Shown here in pieces: positions 33,319 to 44,785 of a DNA stretch of 64,000 nt (its first letter is position 1; every line of letters starts with the position of its first letter). The stretch spans positions 1 to 64,000 of the forward strand of contig JAUCBJ010007175.1 of the NCBI GenBank assembly GCA_032718475.1, in the 5' to 3' direction. The notes under the pieces were generated by a model. The model was given only the letters and a program-made list of their open reading frames with translations, did not search any database and was not told the origin of the DNA. The stretch is from Nemertoderma westbladi. Lineage: Eukaryota > Xenacoelomorpha > Nemertodermatida > Nemertodermatidae. The translations under genes were made by a program, and so were the position numbers.

Positions 33319-33592
33319 GAGTTGCGATGCTCATGTAGTCCCGGTTACCAAGGAAACGAATGCGACCAATGCGTTCCCGGTTACTATGGCAATCCCCCCG
33401 CTTGGTATCAGCTGTTCCAAATGTTTCTGCAACGATAATACCGGGGAATTCCGGATGCGACGCCTCTAGCGGCGCGTGTAGGAACTGCAGAGGGAATACG
33501 GAGGGGAGAGAATGTGAGCGTTGTGTACCGGGGTTCTGGGGGGAAGCGACACAGGGCGATTGTAAGCCGTGCGGATGCAGTTAACTAGGATC
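33319..33592 (+). CDS. LAMB1: Laminin beta exon: LE9 end, LE10 and LE11 start; two frameshifts and a stop
   Basis: Reads LRCSCSPGYQGNECDQC and VPGYYGNP, then needs one base removed from the C6 run at 33394-33399 to continue SCSKCFCNDNTG, and one from the G4 run at 33443-33446 to continue SGCDASSGACRNC, ECERCVPGFWGEA and CKPCGCS. With these removed the LE spacing is regular and the exit phase is 2, fitting the exon at 37080. A TAA replaces a Lys codon at 33582-33584; all following tandem copies have AAA there. Used donor would be TC|GTACAG at 33593. Confidence 0.88.
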
Positions 33593-34200
33593 GTACAGTA
33601 AACCGTGCGGATGCAGTAAACTAGGATCGTAAGTAAACCGTGCGGATGCAGTAAACTAGGATCGTAAGTAAACCGTGCGGATGCAGTAAACTAGGATCGT
33701 AAGTAAACCGTGCGGATGCAGTAAACTAGGATCGTAAGTAAACCGTGCGGATGCAGTAAACTAGGATCGTAAGTAAACCGTGCGGATGCAGTAAACTAGG
33801 ATCGTAAGTAAACCGTGCGGATGCAGTAAACTAGGATCGTAAGTAAACCGTGCGGATGCAGTAAACTAGGATCGTAAGTAAACCGTGCGGATGCAGTAAA
33901 CTAGGATCGTAAGTAAACCGTGCGGATGCAGTAAACTAGGATCGTAAGTAAACCGTGCGGATGCAGTAAACTAGGATCGTAAGTAAACCGTGCGGATGCA
34001 GTAAACTAGGATCGTAAGTAAACCGTGCGGATGCAGTAAACTAGGATCGTAAGTAAACCGTGCGGATGCAGTAAACTAGGATCGTAAGTAAACCGTGCGG
34101 ATGCAGTAAACTAGGATCGTAAGTAAACCGTGCGGATGCAGTAAACTAGGATCGTAAGTAAACCGTGCGGATGCAGTAAACTAGGATCGTAAGTAAACCG
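33564..34200. repeat. 35-bp minisatellite made of exon end plus GTAAGT, about 18 units
   Basis: The unit is 29 bases of coding sequence (CCGTGCGGATGCAG, then AAACTAGGATC, specifying KPCGCSKLGS in the first copy) followed by GTAAGT. The first unit is the laminin exon end itself but has GTACAG as donor and TAA in place of AAA. Later units are nearly identical to each other and keep the strong GTAAGT donor. Confidence 0.97.
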
Positions 34201-34201
34201 G

Positions 34202-34430
34202 TGTCGTTGGTGAATGAACGGGGTTCGAACCAGCGCTATACGTACGTTTGGCCTATCAGGCCTCATCAGTAGCGTTAACCAGTTCAGTCACTTGCCCCTG
34301 ACACTTACTCTCCCATCTAATACACTTCTTTTGGACATTTAGTTTAAAGATGCATACTAATGCCGCTACTAATGAGGCCTACCAGGCCGAAAAATGCGTA
34401 TAGCGCTGGTTCAACCCCCGGTGACATGTT
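34202..34430. mobile_element. Foldback pair of SINE-like sequences
   Basis: GGTTCGAACCAGCGCTATAC near 34220 is inverted at GTATAGCGCTGGTTCAACCC near 34398. GGCCTATCAGGCCTCATCAG is likewise inverted at TAATGAGGCCTACCAGGCC. Read on the minus strand, the left arm has an A-box-like TGACTGAACTGG and the B box GGTTCGAACCCC, so this may be two tRNA-derived SINE ends in inverted orientation. Confidence 0.6.
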
Positions 34431-34574
34431 TTCTCATGTTTGACCATTTCTGAATAAAAATATATTAAGACTATAATTCATTAAATAGTTTTGCATTATC
34501 AGCTGGTTGATCTCCAATTCATGCAATCGTAAGTAAACTGTGTAGTTAAGTTGTGTTCATGTAATAAAATGTTC

Positions 34575-34735
34575 CACCTTGGTGTTGTGGTTGCATTGAA
34601 TTAACATCTCTCGTAGGTCGTGGGTTCGATCCCCAAATGAGCCAGGGTAGTTTTCGTTTCGGCACGATGGTAGCTAAATGAGTACTGGGGATTCCTGTTT
34701 GGGAATTAGAAGTCCCAAAAATGTTTATTTTGAAG
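34575..34735 (+). repeat. tRNA-derived SINE
   Basis: TGGTGTTGTGGT (A-box-like) and GGGTTCGATCCC (B box) at tRNA spacing, followed by a roughly 90-base body. It sits just upstream of the BEL/Pao remnant. Confidence 0.5.
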
Positions 34736-34802
34736 TGTATTTGTTTTAACATTAATTATTACAATTACAATAAATGATTTAACTCTAGTTACTTATTTCG
34801 CC

Positions 34803-36900
34803 TTGTGCGTTATGAAAAATGAGCAAGCCAGGGCCTTGGAAGAAATTAAACAGCAACTAGTTTTAAACCAGGACATGTTAAGTGCCTCTAATAGGCAATT
34901 ACCACCCAAGGCCACGAAACCAGGCTTCCAAATAATCCAGAGAGCTTCTGACATGGCAGGTATTCATGCAGAAGATTATAGGTGGAACCAGATTAACGAT
35001 AGTGACATTTTCAGTCGGACTGACTCCAGGCCTCAACAACCTCCCATACAAGTGAACCAACCTTACACGGATGACCCACCCAAATTTACCTTTCATACAC
35101 CACAAATAACTCCTGACTATTCCAAACTAAATATGTCAGCACAAGAGAGTTTTACACACCAGATGGCACGTACAGAAGCGCGTCAAGCAGTGTCCACTGG
35201 AGAAACTCTTAAGTTCTATGGCGATGAACTAAAATGGCTGCCATTTAATGAATAATTATAAAGACACTATTCAAAATTCAGTGCTTTCTGATGGTGAGAA
35301 GTTAAGGTTTTTGATCGACTGTTTGGAAGGAGCTCCCAGAGATATGGCTATGAAATATATTGGTCACCCTGGAGGATTACAGCAATGTTTGAGTAATTTA
35401 TGTGAACGTTATGGTAACAAAACTAAAATAGCTAGATATATCTATCAAAAGTTAGTTGCCCGAAAGCGTATCACAGCCGCTGGATTGATTGAATTCGCTG
35501 ACGAAATTCAAGAGATGTGCCGGCAATTAGACTGGTTAAGTAGAACTGATGTTTATGATACAACCATGCTCGTAAATATGATAGCAAAACAACCTACCCA
35601 AGGGCAATGTAGGAAACAGGTGGGATAAACATGTCCTCCATCTGGAACGTAGCCAAAATAGAGAACCAAAAATGCAAGACTTTACAAAATTCCTGAAGGA
35701 AGAAGTAAAACTGCAATTGCAAAGGGAACGCAATGAACCAAAGGTCAGTGAAAGGTTTGTGACCAGAAAGCGAGGAACTGTGTACCACGTGACAGTGAAA
35801 GCTATACATCGCCAGGTGAGGATACGGGTAGGGATAGTGCGAGTGAAGTATATTATACTAAACCGACTGGTAAACTGAGAACTGGGCCAAGTACACCACC
35901 TAGATCCAGACAAGTTAGTTGCAAATCTAGTGCCCCTAGTAGAGACAAGCATTCCGGACCCGACACTTACCCCTTGAAGGTGCCAAATGTACAATCCAAT
36001 ACAGCTGTCTGTCTACACGAAATTGCTCTTTATGTAAGGAGACGCACCGACTATCACGTTGCCCAGAATTTTTCAAGAAAACTCTTAAGGAAAGAAGGGC
36101 TACTGTAAGCTCACTTGGACTCTGTTTCGTTTGTTTACAATCCAGACATTTGAGAAACAAATGTCGGTTCGAAACAAAATGTCCCAAATGTAGTGAAAGA
36201 CATCATGCTCTGTCTGTTACATATAGATCAGCCTAAGGTAAGGGACCCGGAATATCATGTTCAATTTAGCGACTGCTATGACTCGAACACCTCATCTGAT
36301 GCGGCGGAATTTTTCCCCGGATAATTTTCTGATGAAGATGAAATGTGTAATATGTGTCATTCAGCCATATACAAGGCACTACAATATGAAACTCCATCAG
36401 ACACTAATGATGATGAACTAAACGACCCAGCTCATGCGCAGGTGAGTAAGCGCATTCACCGACCCAAATATGTTATCCGTGAATTTCCTGTGGTCCAACT
36501 TCGTTTGCACACACCCCACTCCAGTGTCATTATAAATGCGCTCATGGACACAAGAGGTACCGGAAGCCAACATCTTGTTTAGAGACAAAGACAAATTCCC
36601 CATGAAACTGTAACTATCAGGAATTGTGCAAGTATGGAAGTCGACAGTTAGTACTAACTATTGCAAGGGAGCTCTATCGACACCATGGTAAGGACTGCTT
36701 GAGAAACATCAAAACTTGAAACACTCGAGAAACGGCCACCACATCCTCCGCCTATGACGACTTATGCCGGCAGGACAAGGATCGGCTGGTTTTGTACTGG
36801 ACCATCAGCTAAGACTTTGGCTGAACGAGAGAGCCGATCTAAAAGCCTTCAATGTAACATGACCAACAGGAGATATGTCATTTCTGTCTCATTTCTCGTT
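34803..36900 (+). pseudogene. Degraded BEL/Pao LTR-retrotransposon (Gag and protease region)
   Basis: Successive short ORFs in shifting frames read LKFYGDELKWLPFNE, SDGEKLRFLIDCLEG and LVARKRITAAGLIEFADEI (Gag of BEL/Pao type). Next come zinc-knuckle-like CPEFFKKTLKERRATV, LCFVCLQSRHLRNKC and CPKCSERHHAL near 36010-36210, then a protease-like INALMDTRGTGS near 36540. Frameshifts and stops separate the parts; reverse transcriptase, integrase and LTRs are not found. It is inactive and lies in the intron between exons at 33319 and 37080. Confidence 0.82.
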
Positions 36901-36966
36901 CAGGAAATGTGGAGTGAGAACAACTCCTGGGATCTGGAGAAACATGATCTGGGGAGTATAATTCTG

Positions 36967-36990
36967 GGGGGGGGGGGGGGGGGGGGGGGC
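36967..36990. repeat. Poly-G tract
   Basis: About 23 consecutive G, about 90 bases upstream of the next laminin exon. Confidence 0.9.
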
Positions 36991-37079
36991 ACTGGAAATA
37001 TGTATTCAGTCTTTGTGCATAATTCCTGGCGAAACGGCTGAAGAAAATTTACTTTACTAATATTTAACCACATTTACAG

Positions 37080-37172
37080 ACAATGCGACGGCGACGGTAA
37101 CTGTGGTGTTTGCGATATCCGTTCCGGCGTTTGTGATTGTTTACCTAATGTCGAAGGCAAACTGTGTAAAAG
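37080..37172 (+). CDS. LAMB1: Laminin beta exon: LE11 centre
   Basis: A 93-base exon with acceptor CACATTTACAG and donor AAAAG|GTTAGT. It reads QCDGDGNCGVCDIRSGVCDC then LPNVEGKLCKR, matching '[29 protein letters not shown]' of beta LE11. Phase 2 on both sides. Confidence 0.93.
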
Positions 37173-37942
37173 GTTAGTCTCTGTAAAGATAAATCAACAC
37201 AAACCGTTATACGGTTATGGCTAAATGTTTATAGCCATCCTGCGTTAGTTTATTTACACTAAACATTTATTGTACTCAATCTCAACCCAAGATTCAGATA
37301 CCCAATCCTACCTCCCCTCCCTCCATTACTTTTATTTATATTCAGTTCTCATATAGCCCTACCTTGACAGTAACACACTGAATAGCAATATCTTATATTT
37401 TAAACCAACCCCACCACCCACCACTATAGTGCTGTTTAACTTATTTTGTAGTGACAAATTAACTAAACCCAATAAAATAAATATAAATGACACTAATTTT
37501 TTCAACTAATTAAATAATAGTTGGAATTCAACTAAAAGTTAACTAAATACCAACATTTTGAATAATTCACGTAAACATACCGACAGTTCTTATTGACTCG
37601 TAAAGGACAACACCACCCATTCTATATTGGGTATGGTCTTTCATATGGTTATCACTATGTTAGCCTACTCTACCTTGTAACTTAGCTCAACTGGATCGAG
37701 GGATCCGGGAGAAAAAATACAGTTCATTTAGTTTTAAATCACTTCGCTTGTAACTTAACTGTGTAATAAATAAATTATTAATTAACTTTAAGTAGATTCT
37801 TTCAACGCATATAATATATATTTTATTATTTTTGAACATATATAAAGTAATTTCAGACAATGTTTACTACAATATTTTATCTACTACTTGCTCTATTATC
37901 CGTACCGGTATCTCAATGTAACTCATTATTTGCTTCGTATAG
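37173..37942 (+). other. Laminin intron without recognised elements
   Basis: AT-rich with a pyrimidine-rich stretch near 37290-37430. I see no repeat or gene in it. Confidence 0.75.
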
Positions 37943-38118
37943 ATGCCAACCTGGGTACTGGGGTCTGGGATCCCAGGCTGACTCACCAGGCTGTCAGCCT
38001 TGTGATTGCAGTCCCCAGGGATCACTGACACCGGACTGTAACCAATTAGAAGGTCACTGTGACTGCAGACCCGGTTTCGGTGGTCGAACATGTACAGAAT
38101 GTGCTAATGGACAGTGGG
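37943..38118 (+). CDS. LAMB1: Laminin beta exon: LE11 end and LE12
   Basis: The acceptor CTTCGTATAG is followed by RCQPGYWGLGSQADSPGC, PCDCSPQGSLTPDCN and [19 protein letters not shown], matching LE12 of beta chains ('[21 protein letters not shown]'). It ends in phase 1 at TGGG|GTAAGTT. The exon end AATGGACAGTGGG plus GTAAGTT is the seed of the following 5.4 kb array. Confidence 0.96.
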
Positions 38119-41100
38119 GTAAGTTAATGTTGTAATGGACAATGGGGTAAGTTAGTGTGGTAATGGACAATGGGGTAAGTTAATGTTGTAATGGACAATG
38201 GGGTAAGTTAATGGACAATAGGGTAAGTTAATGGACAATGGGGTAAGTTAATGGACAATGGGGTAAGTTAATGTTGTAATGGACAATGGGGTAAGTTAAT
38301 GGACAATGGGGTAAGTTAATGTTGTAATGGACAATGGGGTAAGTTAATGGACAATAGGGTAAGTTAATGGACAATGGGGTAAGTTAATGTTGTAATGGAC
38401 AATGGGGTAAGTTAATGGACAATGGGGTAAGTTAATGTTGTAATGGACAATGGGGTAAGTTAATGGACAATAGGGTAAGTTAATGGACAATGGGGTAAGT
38501 TAATGTTGTAATGGACAATGGGGTAAGTTAATGGACAATGGGGTAAGTTAATGGACAATGGGGTAAGTTAATGGACAATGGGGTAAGTTAATGGACAATG
38601 GGGTAAGTTAATGTTGTAATGGACAATGGGGTAAGTTAATGGACAATAGGGTAAGTTAATGGACAATGGGGTAAGTTAATGTTGTAATGGACAATGGGGT
38701 AAGTTAATGGACAATGGGGTAAGTTAATGGACAATGGGGTAAGTTAATGGACAATGGGGTAAGTTAATGGACAATGGGGTAAGTTAATGGACAATAGGGT
38801 AAGTTAATGGACAATGGGGTAAGTTAATGTTGTAATGGACAATGGGGTAAGTTAATGGACAATAGGGTAAGTTAATGGACAATGGGGTAAGTTAATGTTG
38901 TAATGGACAATGGGGTAAGTTAATGTTGTAATGCACAATGGGGTAAGTTAATGTTGCAATGCACAATGGGTTAAGTTAATGGACAATAGGGTAAGTTAAT
39001 GGACAATGGGGTAAGTTAATGTTGTAATGGACAATGGGGTAAGTTAATGTTGTAATGCACAATGGGGTAAGTTAATGTGGTAATGCACAATGGGGAAAGT
39101 TAGTGTGGTAATGGACCATAGGGTAAGTTAATGTGGTAATGGGGTAAGTTAATGGACAATGGGGTAAGTTAATGGACAATGGGGTAAGTAAATGGACAAT
39201 GGGGTAAGTTAATGGACAATGGGGTAAGTTAATGGACAATGGGGTAAGTTAATGTAGTAATTGGGTATGCTAATGGTCAATGGGGTAAGTTAATGTGGTA
39301 ATTGGGTAAGCTAATGGACAATGGGGTAAGTTAATGTTGTAATGCACAATGGGGTAAGTTAATGTGGTAATGGGTTAAGTTTATGTTGTAATGCACAATG
39401 GGGTAAGTTAATGTTGTAATGCACAATGTTGTAAATTTATGTTGTAATGGACAATGGGGTAAGTTAATGTGGTAATGAGGTAAGTTAATGTTGTAATGGA
39501 CAATAATGGTGTAAGTTAATATGGTAATGGATAATGGGGTAAGTTAGTGTGGTAATGGACAATGGGGTAAGTTAATGTGGTAATGGACAATGGGTTAAGT
39601 TACTGTGGTAATGGGTTAAGTTTATGTGGTAATGGACAATGAGATAAGTTAATGTGGTAATGAGGTAAGTTAATGTTGTAATGGACAATAATGGTGTAAG
39701 TTAATATGGTAATGGATAATGGGGTAAGTTAGTGTGGTAATGGACAATGGGGTAAGTTAGTGTGGTAATGGACAATGGTGTAAGTTACTGTGGTAATGGA
39801 CAATGAGGTAAGTTAATGTGGTAATGAGGTAAGTTAATGTTGTAATGGACAATAATGGTGTAAGTTAATATGGTAATGGATAATGGGGTAAGTTAGTGTG
39901 GTAATGGGTTAAGTTTATGTTGTAATGCACAATGGGGTAAGTTAATGTTGTAATGCACAATGTTGTAAATTTATGTTGTAATGGACAATGGGGTAAGTTA
40001 ATGTGGTAATGAGGTAAGTTAATGTTGTAATGGACAATAATGGTGTAAGTTAATATGGTAATGGATAATGGGGTAAGTTAGTGTGGTAATGGACAATGGG
40101 GTAAGTTAATGTGGTAATGGACAATGGGTTAAGTTAATGTTGTAATGCACAATGGGGTAAGTTAATGTTGCAATGCACAATGGGTTAAGTTAATGGACAA
40201 TAGGGTAAGTTAATGGACAATGGGGTAAGTTAATGTTGTAATGGACAATGGGGTAAGTTAATGTTGTAATGCACAATGGGGTAAGTTAATGTGGTAATGC
40301 ACAATGGGGAAAGTTAGTGTGGTAATGGACCATAGGGTAAGTTAATGTGGTAATGGGGTAAGTTAATGGACAATGGGGTAAGTTAATGGACAATGGGGTA
40401 AGTAAATGGACAATGGGGTAAGTTAATGGACAATGGGGTAAGTTAATGGACAATGGGGTAAGTTAATGTAGTAATTGGGTATGCTAATGGTCAATGGGGT
40501 AAGTTAATGTGGTAATTGGGTAAGCTAATGGACAATGGGGTAAGTTAATGTTGTAATGCACAATGGGGTAAGTTAATGTGGTAATGGGTTAAGTTTATGT
40601 TGTAATGCACAATGGGGTAAGTTAATGTTGTAATGCACAATGTTGTAAATTTATGTTGTAATGGACAATGGGGTAAGTTAATGTGGTAATGAGGTAAGTT
40701 AATGTTGTAATGGACAATAATGGTGTAAGTTAATATGGTAATGGATAATGGGGTAAGTTAGTGTGGTAATGGACAATGGGGTAAGTTAATGTGGTAATGG
40801 ACAATGGGTTAAGTTACTGTGGTAATGGGTTAAGTTTATGTGGTAATGGACAATGAGATAAGTTAATGTGGTAATGAGGTAAGTTAATGTTGTAATGGAC
40901 AATAATGGTGTAAGTTAATATGGTAATGGATAATGGGGTAAGTTAGTGTGGTAATGGACAATGGGGTAAGTTAGTGTGGTAATGGACAATGGTGTAAGTT
41001 ACTGTGGTAATGGACAATGAGGTAAGTTAATGTGGTAATGAGGTAAGTTAATGTTGTAATGGACAATAATGGTGTAAGTTAATATGGTAATGGATAATGG

Positions 41101-43553
41101 GGTAAGTTAGTGTGGTAATGGACAATGGGGTAAGTTAATGTGGTAATGAGGTAAGTTAATGTTGTAATGGACAATAATGGTGTAAGTTAATATGGTAATG
41201 GATAATGGGGTAAGTTAGTGTGGTAATGGACAATGGGGTAAGTTAATGTGGTAATGGACAATGTGGTAAGTTACTGTGGTAATGGACAATGAGGTAAGTT
41301 AATGTGGTAATGAGGTAAGTTAATGTTGTAATGGACAATAATGGTGTAAGTTAATATGGTAATGGATAATGGGGTAAGTTAGTGTGGTAATGGACAATGG
41401 GGTAAGTTAATGTGGTAATGAGGTAAGTTAATGTTGTAATGAACAATAATGGTGTAAGTTAATATGGTAATGGATAATGGGGTAAGTTAGTGTGGTAATG
41501 GACAATGGTGTAAGTTAATATGGTAATGGATAATGGGGTAAGTTAGTGTGGTAATGGACAATGAGGTAAGTTAATGTGGTAATGAGGTAAGTTAATGTGG
41601 TAATGAGGTAAGTTAATGTTGTAATGGACAATAATGGTGTAAGTTAATATGGTAATGGATAATGGGGTAAGTTAGTGTGGTAATGGACAATGGGGTAAGT
41701 TAATGTGGTAATGGACAATGGGTTAAGTTACTGTGGTAATGGACAATGGGGTAAGTTAGTGTGGTAATGATGTAAGTTAATGTTGTATTGGACAATGCGT
41801 TAAGTTACTGTGGTAATGGACAATGGTGTAAGTTAATATGGTAATGGATAATGGGGTAAGTTAGTGTGGTAATGGACAATGAGGTAAGTTAATGTGGTAA
41901 TGAGGTAAGTTAATGTGGTAATGAGGTAAGTTAATGTTGTAATGGACAATAATGGTGTAAGTTAATATGGTAATGGATAATGGGGTAAGTTAGTGTGGTA
42001 ATGGACAATGGTGTAAGTTAATATGGTAATGGATAATGGGGTAAGTTAGTGTGGTAATGGACAATGGGGTAAGTTAATGTGGTAATGGACAATGGGGTAA
42101 GTTAGTGTGGTAATGGACACTGGGTTAAGTTACTGTGGTAATGGACAATGGGGTAAGTTAGTGTGGTAATGATGTAAGTTAATGTTGTATTGGACAATGC
42201 GTTAAGTTACTGTGGTAATGGACAATGGGGTAAGTTAATGTGGTAATGGACAATGGGGTAAGTTAATGTGGTAATGATGTAAGTTAATGTTGTAATGGAC
42301 AATAATGATGTAAGTTAATATGGTAATGGATAATGGGGTAAGTTAGTGTGGTAATGGACAATGGGATAAGTTAATGTGGTAATGGACAATGGGGTAAGTT
42401 ACTGTGGTAATGGACAATGAGGTAAGTTAATGTGGTAATGGACAATGGGGTAAGTTAATGTGGTAATGATGTAAGTTAATGTTGTAATGGACAATGGGTT
42501 AAGTTACTGTGGTAATGGACAATGAGGTAAGTTAATGTGGTAATGGACAATGGGGTAAGTTACTGTGGTAATGGACAATGGGGTAAGTTAGTGTGGTAAT
42601 GATGTAAGTTAATGTTGTAATGGACAATGGGTTAAGATACTGTGGTAATGGACAATGGGGTAAGTTAATGTGGTAATGATGTAAGTTAATGTTGTAATGG
42701 ACAATGGGTTAAGTTAATATGGTAATGGATAATGGGGTAAGTTAGTCTGGTAATGGACACTGGGTTAAGTTACTGTGGTAAGGGACAATGGGGTAAGTTA
42801 GTGTGGTAATGATGTAATTTAATGTTGTAATGGACAATGGGTTAAGTTACTGTGGTAATGGACAATGGGGTAAGTTAATGTGGTAATGGACAATGGGGTA
42901 AGTTAATGTGGTAATGATGTAAGTTAATGTTGTAATGGACAATGGGTTAAGTTAATATGGTAATGGATAATGGGGTAAGTTAGTGTGGTAATGGACAATG
43001 GGGTAAGTTAGTGTGGTAATGGACAATGGAGTAAGTTAGTGTGGTAATGGACACTGGGTTAAGTTACTGTGGTAATGGACAATGGGGTAAGTTAGAGTGG
43101 TAATGGACACTGGGTTAAGTTACTGTGGTAATGGATAATGGGGTAAGTTAGTGTGGTAATGGACAATGGGGTAAGTTAGTGAGGTGATGGACAATGGGGT
43201 AAGTTAGTGTGGTAATGGACACTGGGTTAAGTTACTTTGGTAATGGATAATGGGGTAAGTTAGTGTGGTAATGGACAATGAGGTAAGTTAGTGAGGTGAT
43301 GGACAATGGGGTAAGTTAGTGTGGTAATGGACAATGGGGTAAGTTAGTGAGGTAATGGACACTGGGTTAAGTTACTTTGGTAATGGATAATGGGGTAAGT
43401 TAGTGTGGTAATGGACAATGAGGTAAGTTAGTGAGGTGATGGACACTGGGTTAAGTTACTGTGGTAATGGACAATGGGGTATCTCCGTGTGGTAAAGGAC
43501 AATGGGGTATCTCCGTGTGGTGATGGACAATGGGGTATGTTATTGTGGTAATA
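38106..43553. repeat. 5.4 kb minisatellite of 20/28-bp units, each containing a 5' splice site
   Basis: The basic unit AATGGACAATGGGGTAAGTT is 13 bases of exon end plus GTAAGTT; a 28-bp variant adds AATGTTGT or AATGTGGT. On the order of 200 copies of GGTAAGTT-like donors occur. Higher-order structure is clear: a block with TTGCAATGCACAATGGG at 38951 recurs at 40165, a period of about 1.2 kb. The unit degenerates towards the 3' end (GTATCTCCGTG variants near 43480). Confidence 0.97.
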
Positions 43554-43627
43554 GATATATACATGTTGGGTGTGCTGTTAATTCTGTTAATTCTTTTTGT
43601 TTTAATAACTTTGTTTTTAAATATTAG

Positions 43628-43823
43628 GTGATCCATCAGTTGGGTGTAAACCTTGTGGATGCGACCCATCTGGGTCTCAGAAACAGCAATGCGACCGAAG
43701 TACTGGTGTCTGTCAATGTAAACCCGGCATACAGGGCCGCTACTGCGAGCAGTGTGAGAGAGGGAGTGTGGAATTCCCGATCTGCCGTAACTGCGGACAA
43801 TGTTTCACTAACTGGGACGATAA
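43628..43823 (+). CDS. LAMB1: Laminin beta exon: LE13 and start of coil II
   Basis: The acceptor AAATATTAG restores the Gly split at 38118, giving GDPSVGCKPCGCDPSGS then CDRSTGVCQCKPGIQGRYC and ICRNCGQCFTNWDDK. This matches LE13 and the coil II start ('CHQCFALWDVII'). Exit phase 2 at AA|GTAAGT. Confidence 0.96.
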
Positions 43824-44427
43824 GTAAGTTTATAGCAATGGATTCTTGTTCGTTATAATAATTATAAACTAGATAAACAAAAAAAAAATCATAAAGGAAA
43901 TTTGTAATCCTTCCAGACAATCTTGTCTAAATGTGTATTTCTATTGATAATAATGAGTGATTTAAGTTTGTAGTTTACTAACCAAATACAGTATATTTAA
44001 TCTACCTATATATTTAATAAGTAATGGTACTTTCATAGGTAATAAAGGTACACTTATATTTACTTATAATTATCAATTAATATTTTTACTCTAAATTTAA
44101 AGTTTCGGGGTGCGGGTTTCGGGTGGATGCGAGGTGTGTGGGATCTAGGGACCACCTCATAAAGTTCCTTGCTGTTCGCGAGTGAGGGATCCACCCACAG
44201 TTCCCATGATGGAGGCCGCATCCGACCAGAATGGCAACAGCTTACAAGAATTGAGTCTGAACCTCCTTGTTGAGTTCCTGGTACTTTCGGATCTTTATAG
44301 TTCCGCTTCCTCGGCAGTGCGCCCTCAAGCGGATACAATTATTTATTTAATTCATATAATTCAAATGTCGAAAGTTGAAAATTATAACGTAATTACATCA
44401 ACAAATTATTTATAATTTTATTCGCAG
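43824..44427 (+). other. Laminin intron; unrecognised retroelement-like segment near 44100-44340
   Basis: A GC-richer minus-strand segment (44100-44340) has two overlapping open frames, suggestive of a decayed element fragment, but I could not assign it. The rest is AT-rich. Confidence 0.5.
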
Positions 44428-44647
44428 GATAGAAGACCTGGTTAACGCCACTCGGGCAACTATAGAACGCTCCAAAAACTTTACGGGTTCCAGCCATGCT
44501 GGAGCCTATGACCGAGAACTAGCGGAGTTGGAGGCATTGGTTGATAATATTACCAGTCATATTAGCGATCCTTTCTACAGCACCGACGATGTTATGAAGA
44601 TCGCCAATGAACTGGAAGATCTGAAAACTCGATATGGCAAAAAATTG
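44428..44647 (+). CDS. LAMB1: Laminin beta exon: coiled-coil II, first part
   Basis: The acceptor TTATTCGCAG is followed by KIEDLVNATRATIERSKNF, a heptad-type helix, and YDRELAELEALVDNI. Corresponds to 'VIIAELTNRTHRFLEKA' of beta coil II. Two NxT/S sites. Phase 0 exit at TTG|GTTAGA. Confidence 0.9.
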
Positions 44648-44785
44648 GTTAGAAGGAGTTTTCTTTTTTCTTTATTGAAGAAAATAATAATGTTTTATAT
44701 ATTTAATTGATTGGTATTTATATGGTATTAATAATTATGATACAACTAAATAGTGAAACCAACTTATTATTGTTACCTATTACAG

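Noticed and set aside
32306-33592. Programmed ribosomal frameshifting in laminin
   Set aside because: Three shifts in about 1.1 kb at G/C runs, all +1, with no known precedent in laminins; sequencing or assembly error is simpler.
44060-44338. Minus-strand ORF in the intron after LE13
   Set aside because: Two competing frames look equally plausible and neither matched a family I could name; left as an unassigned element-like segment.
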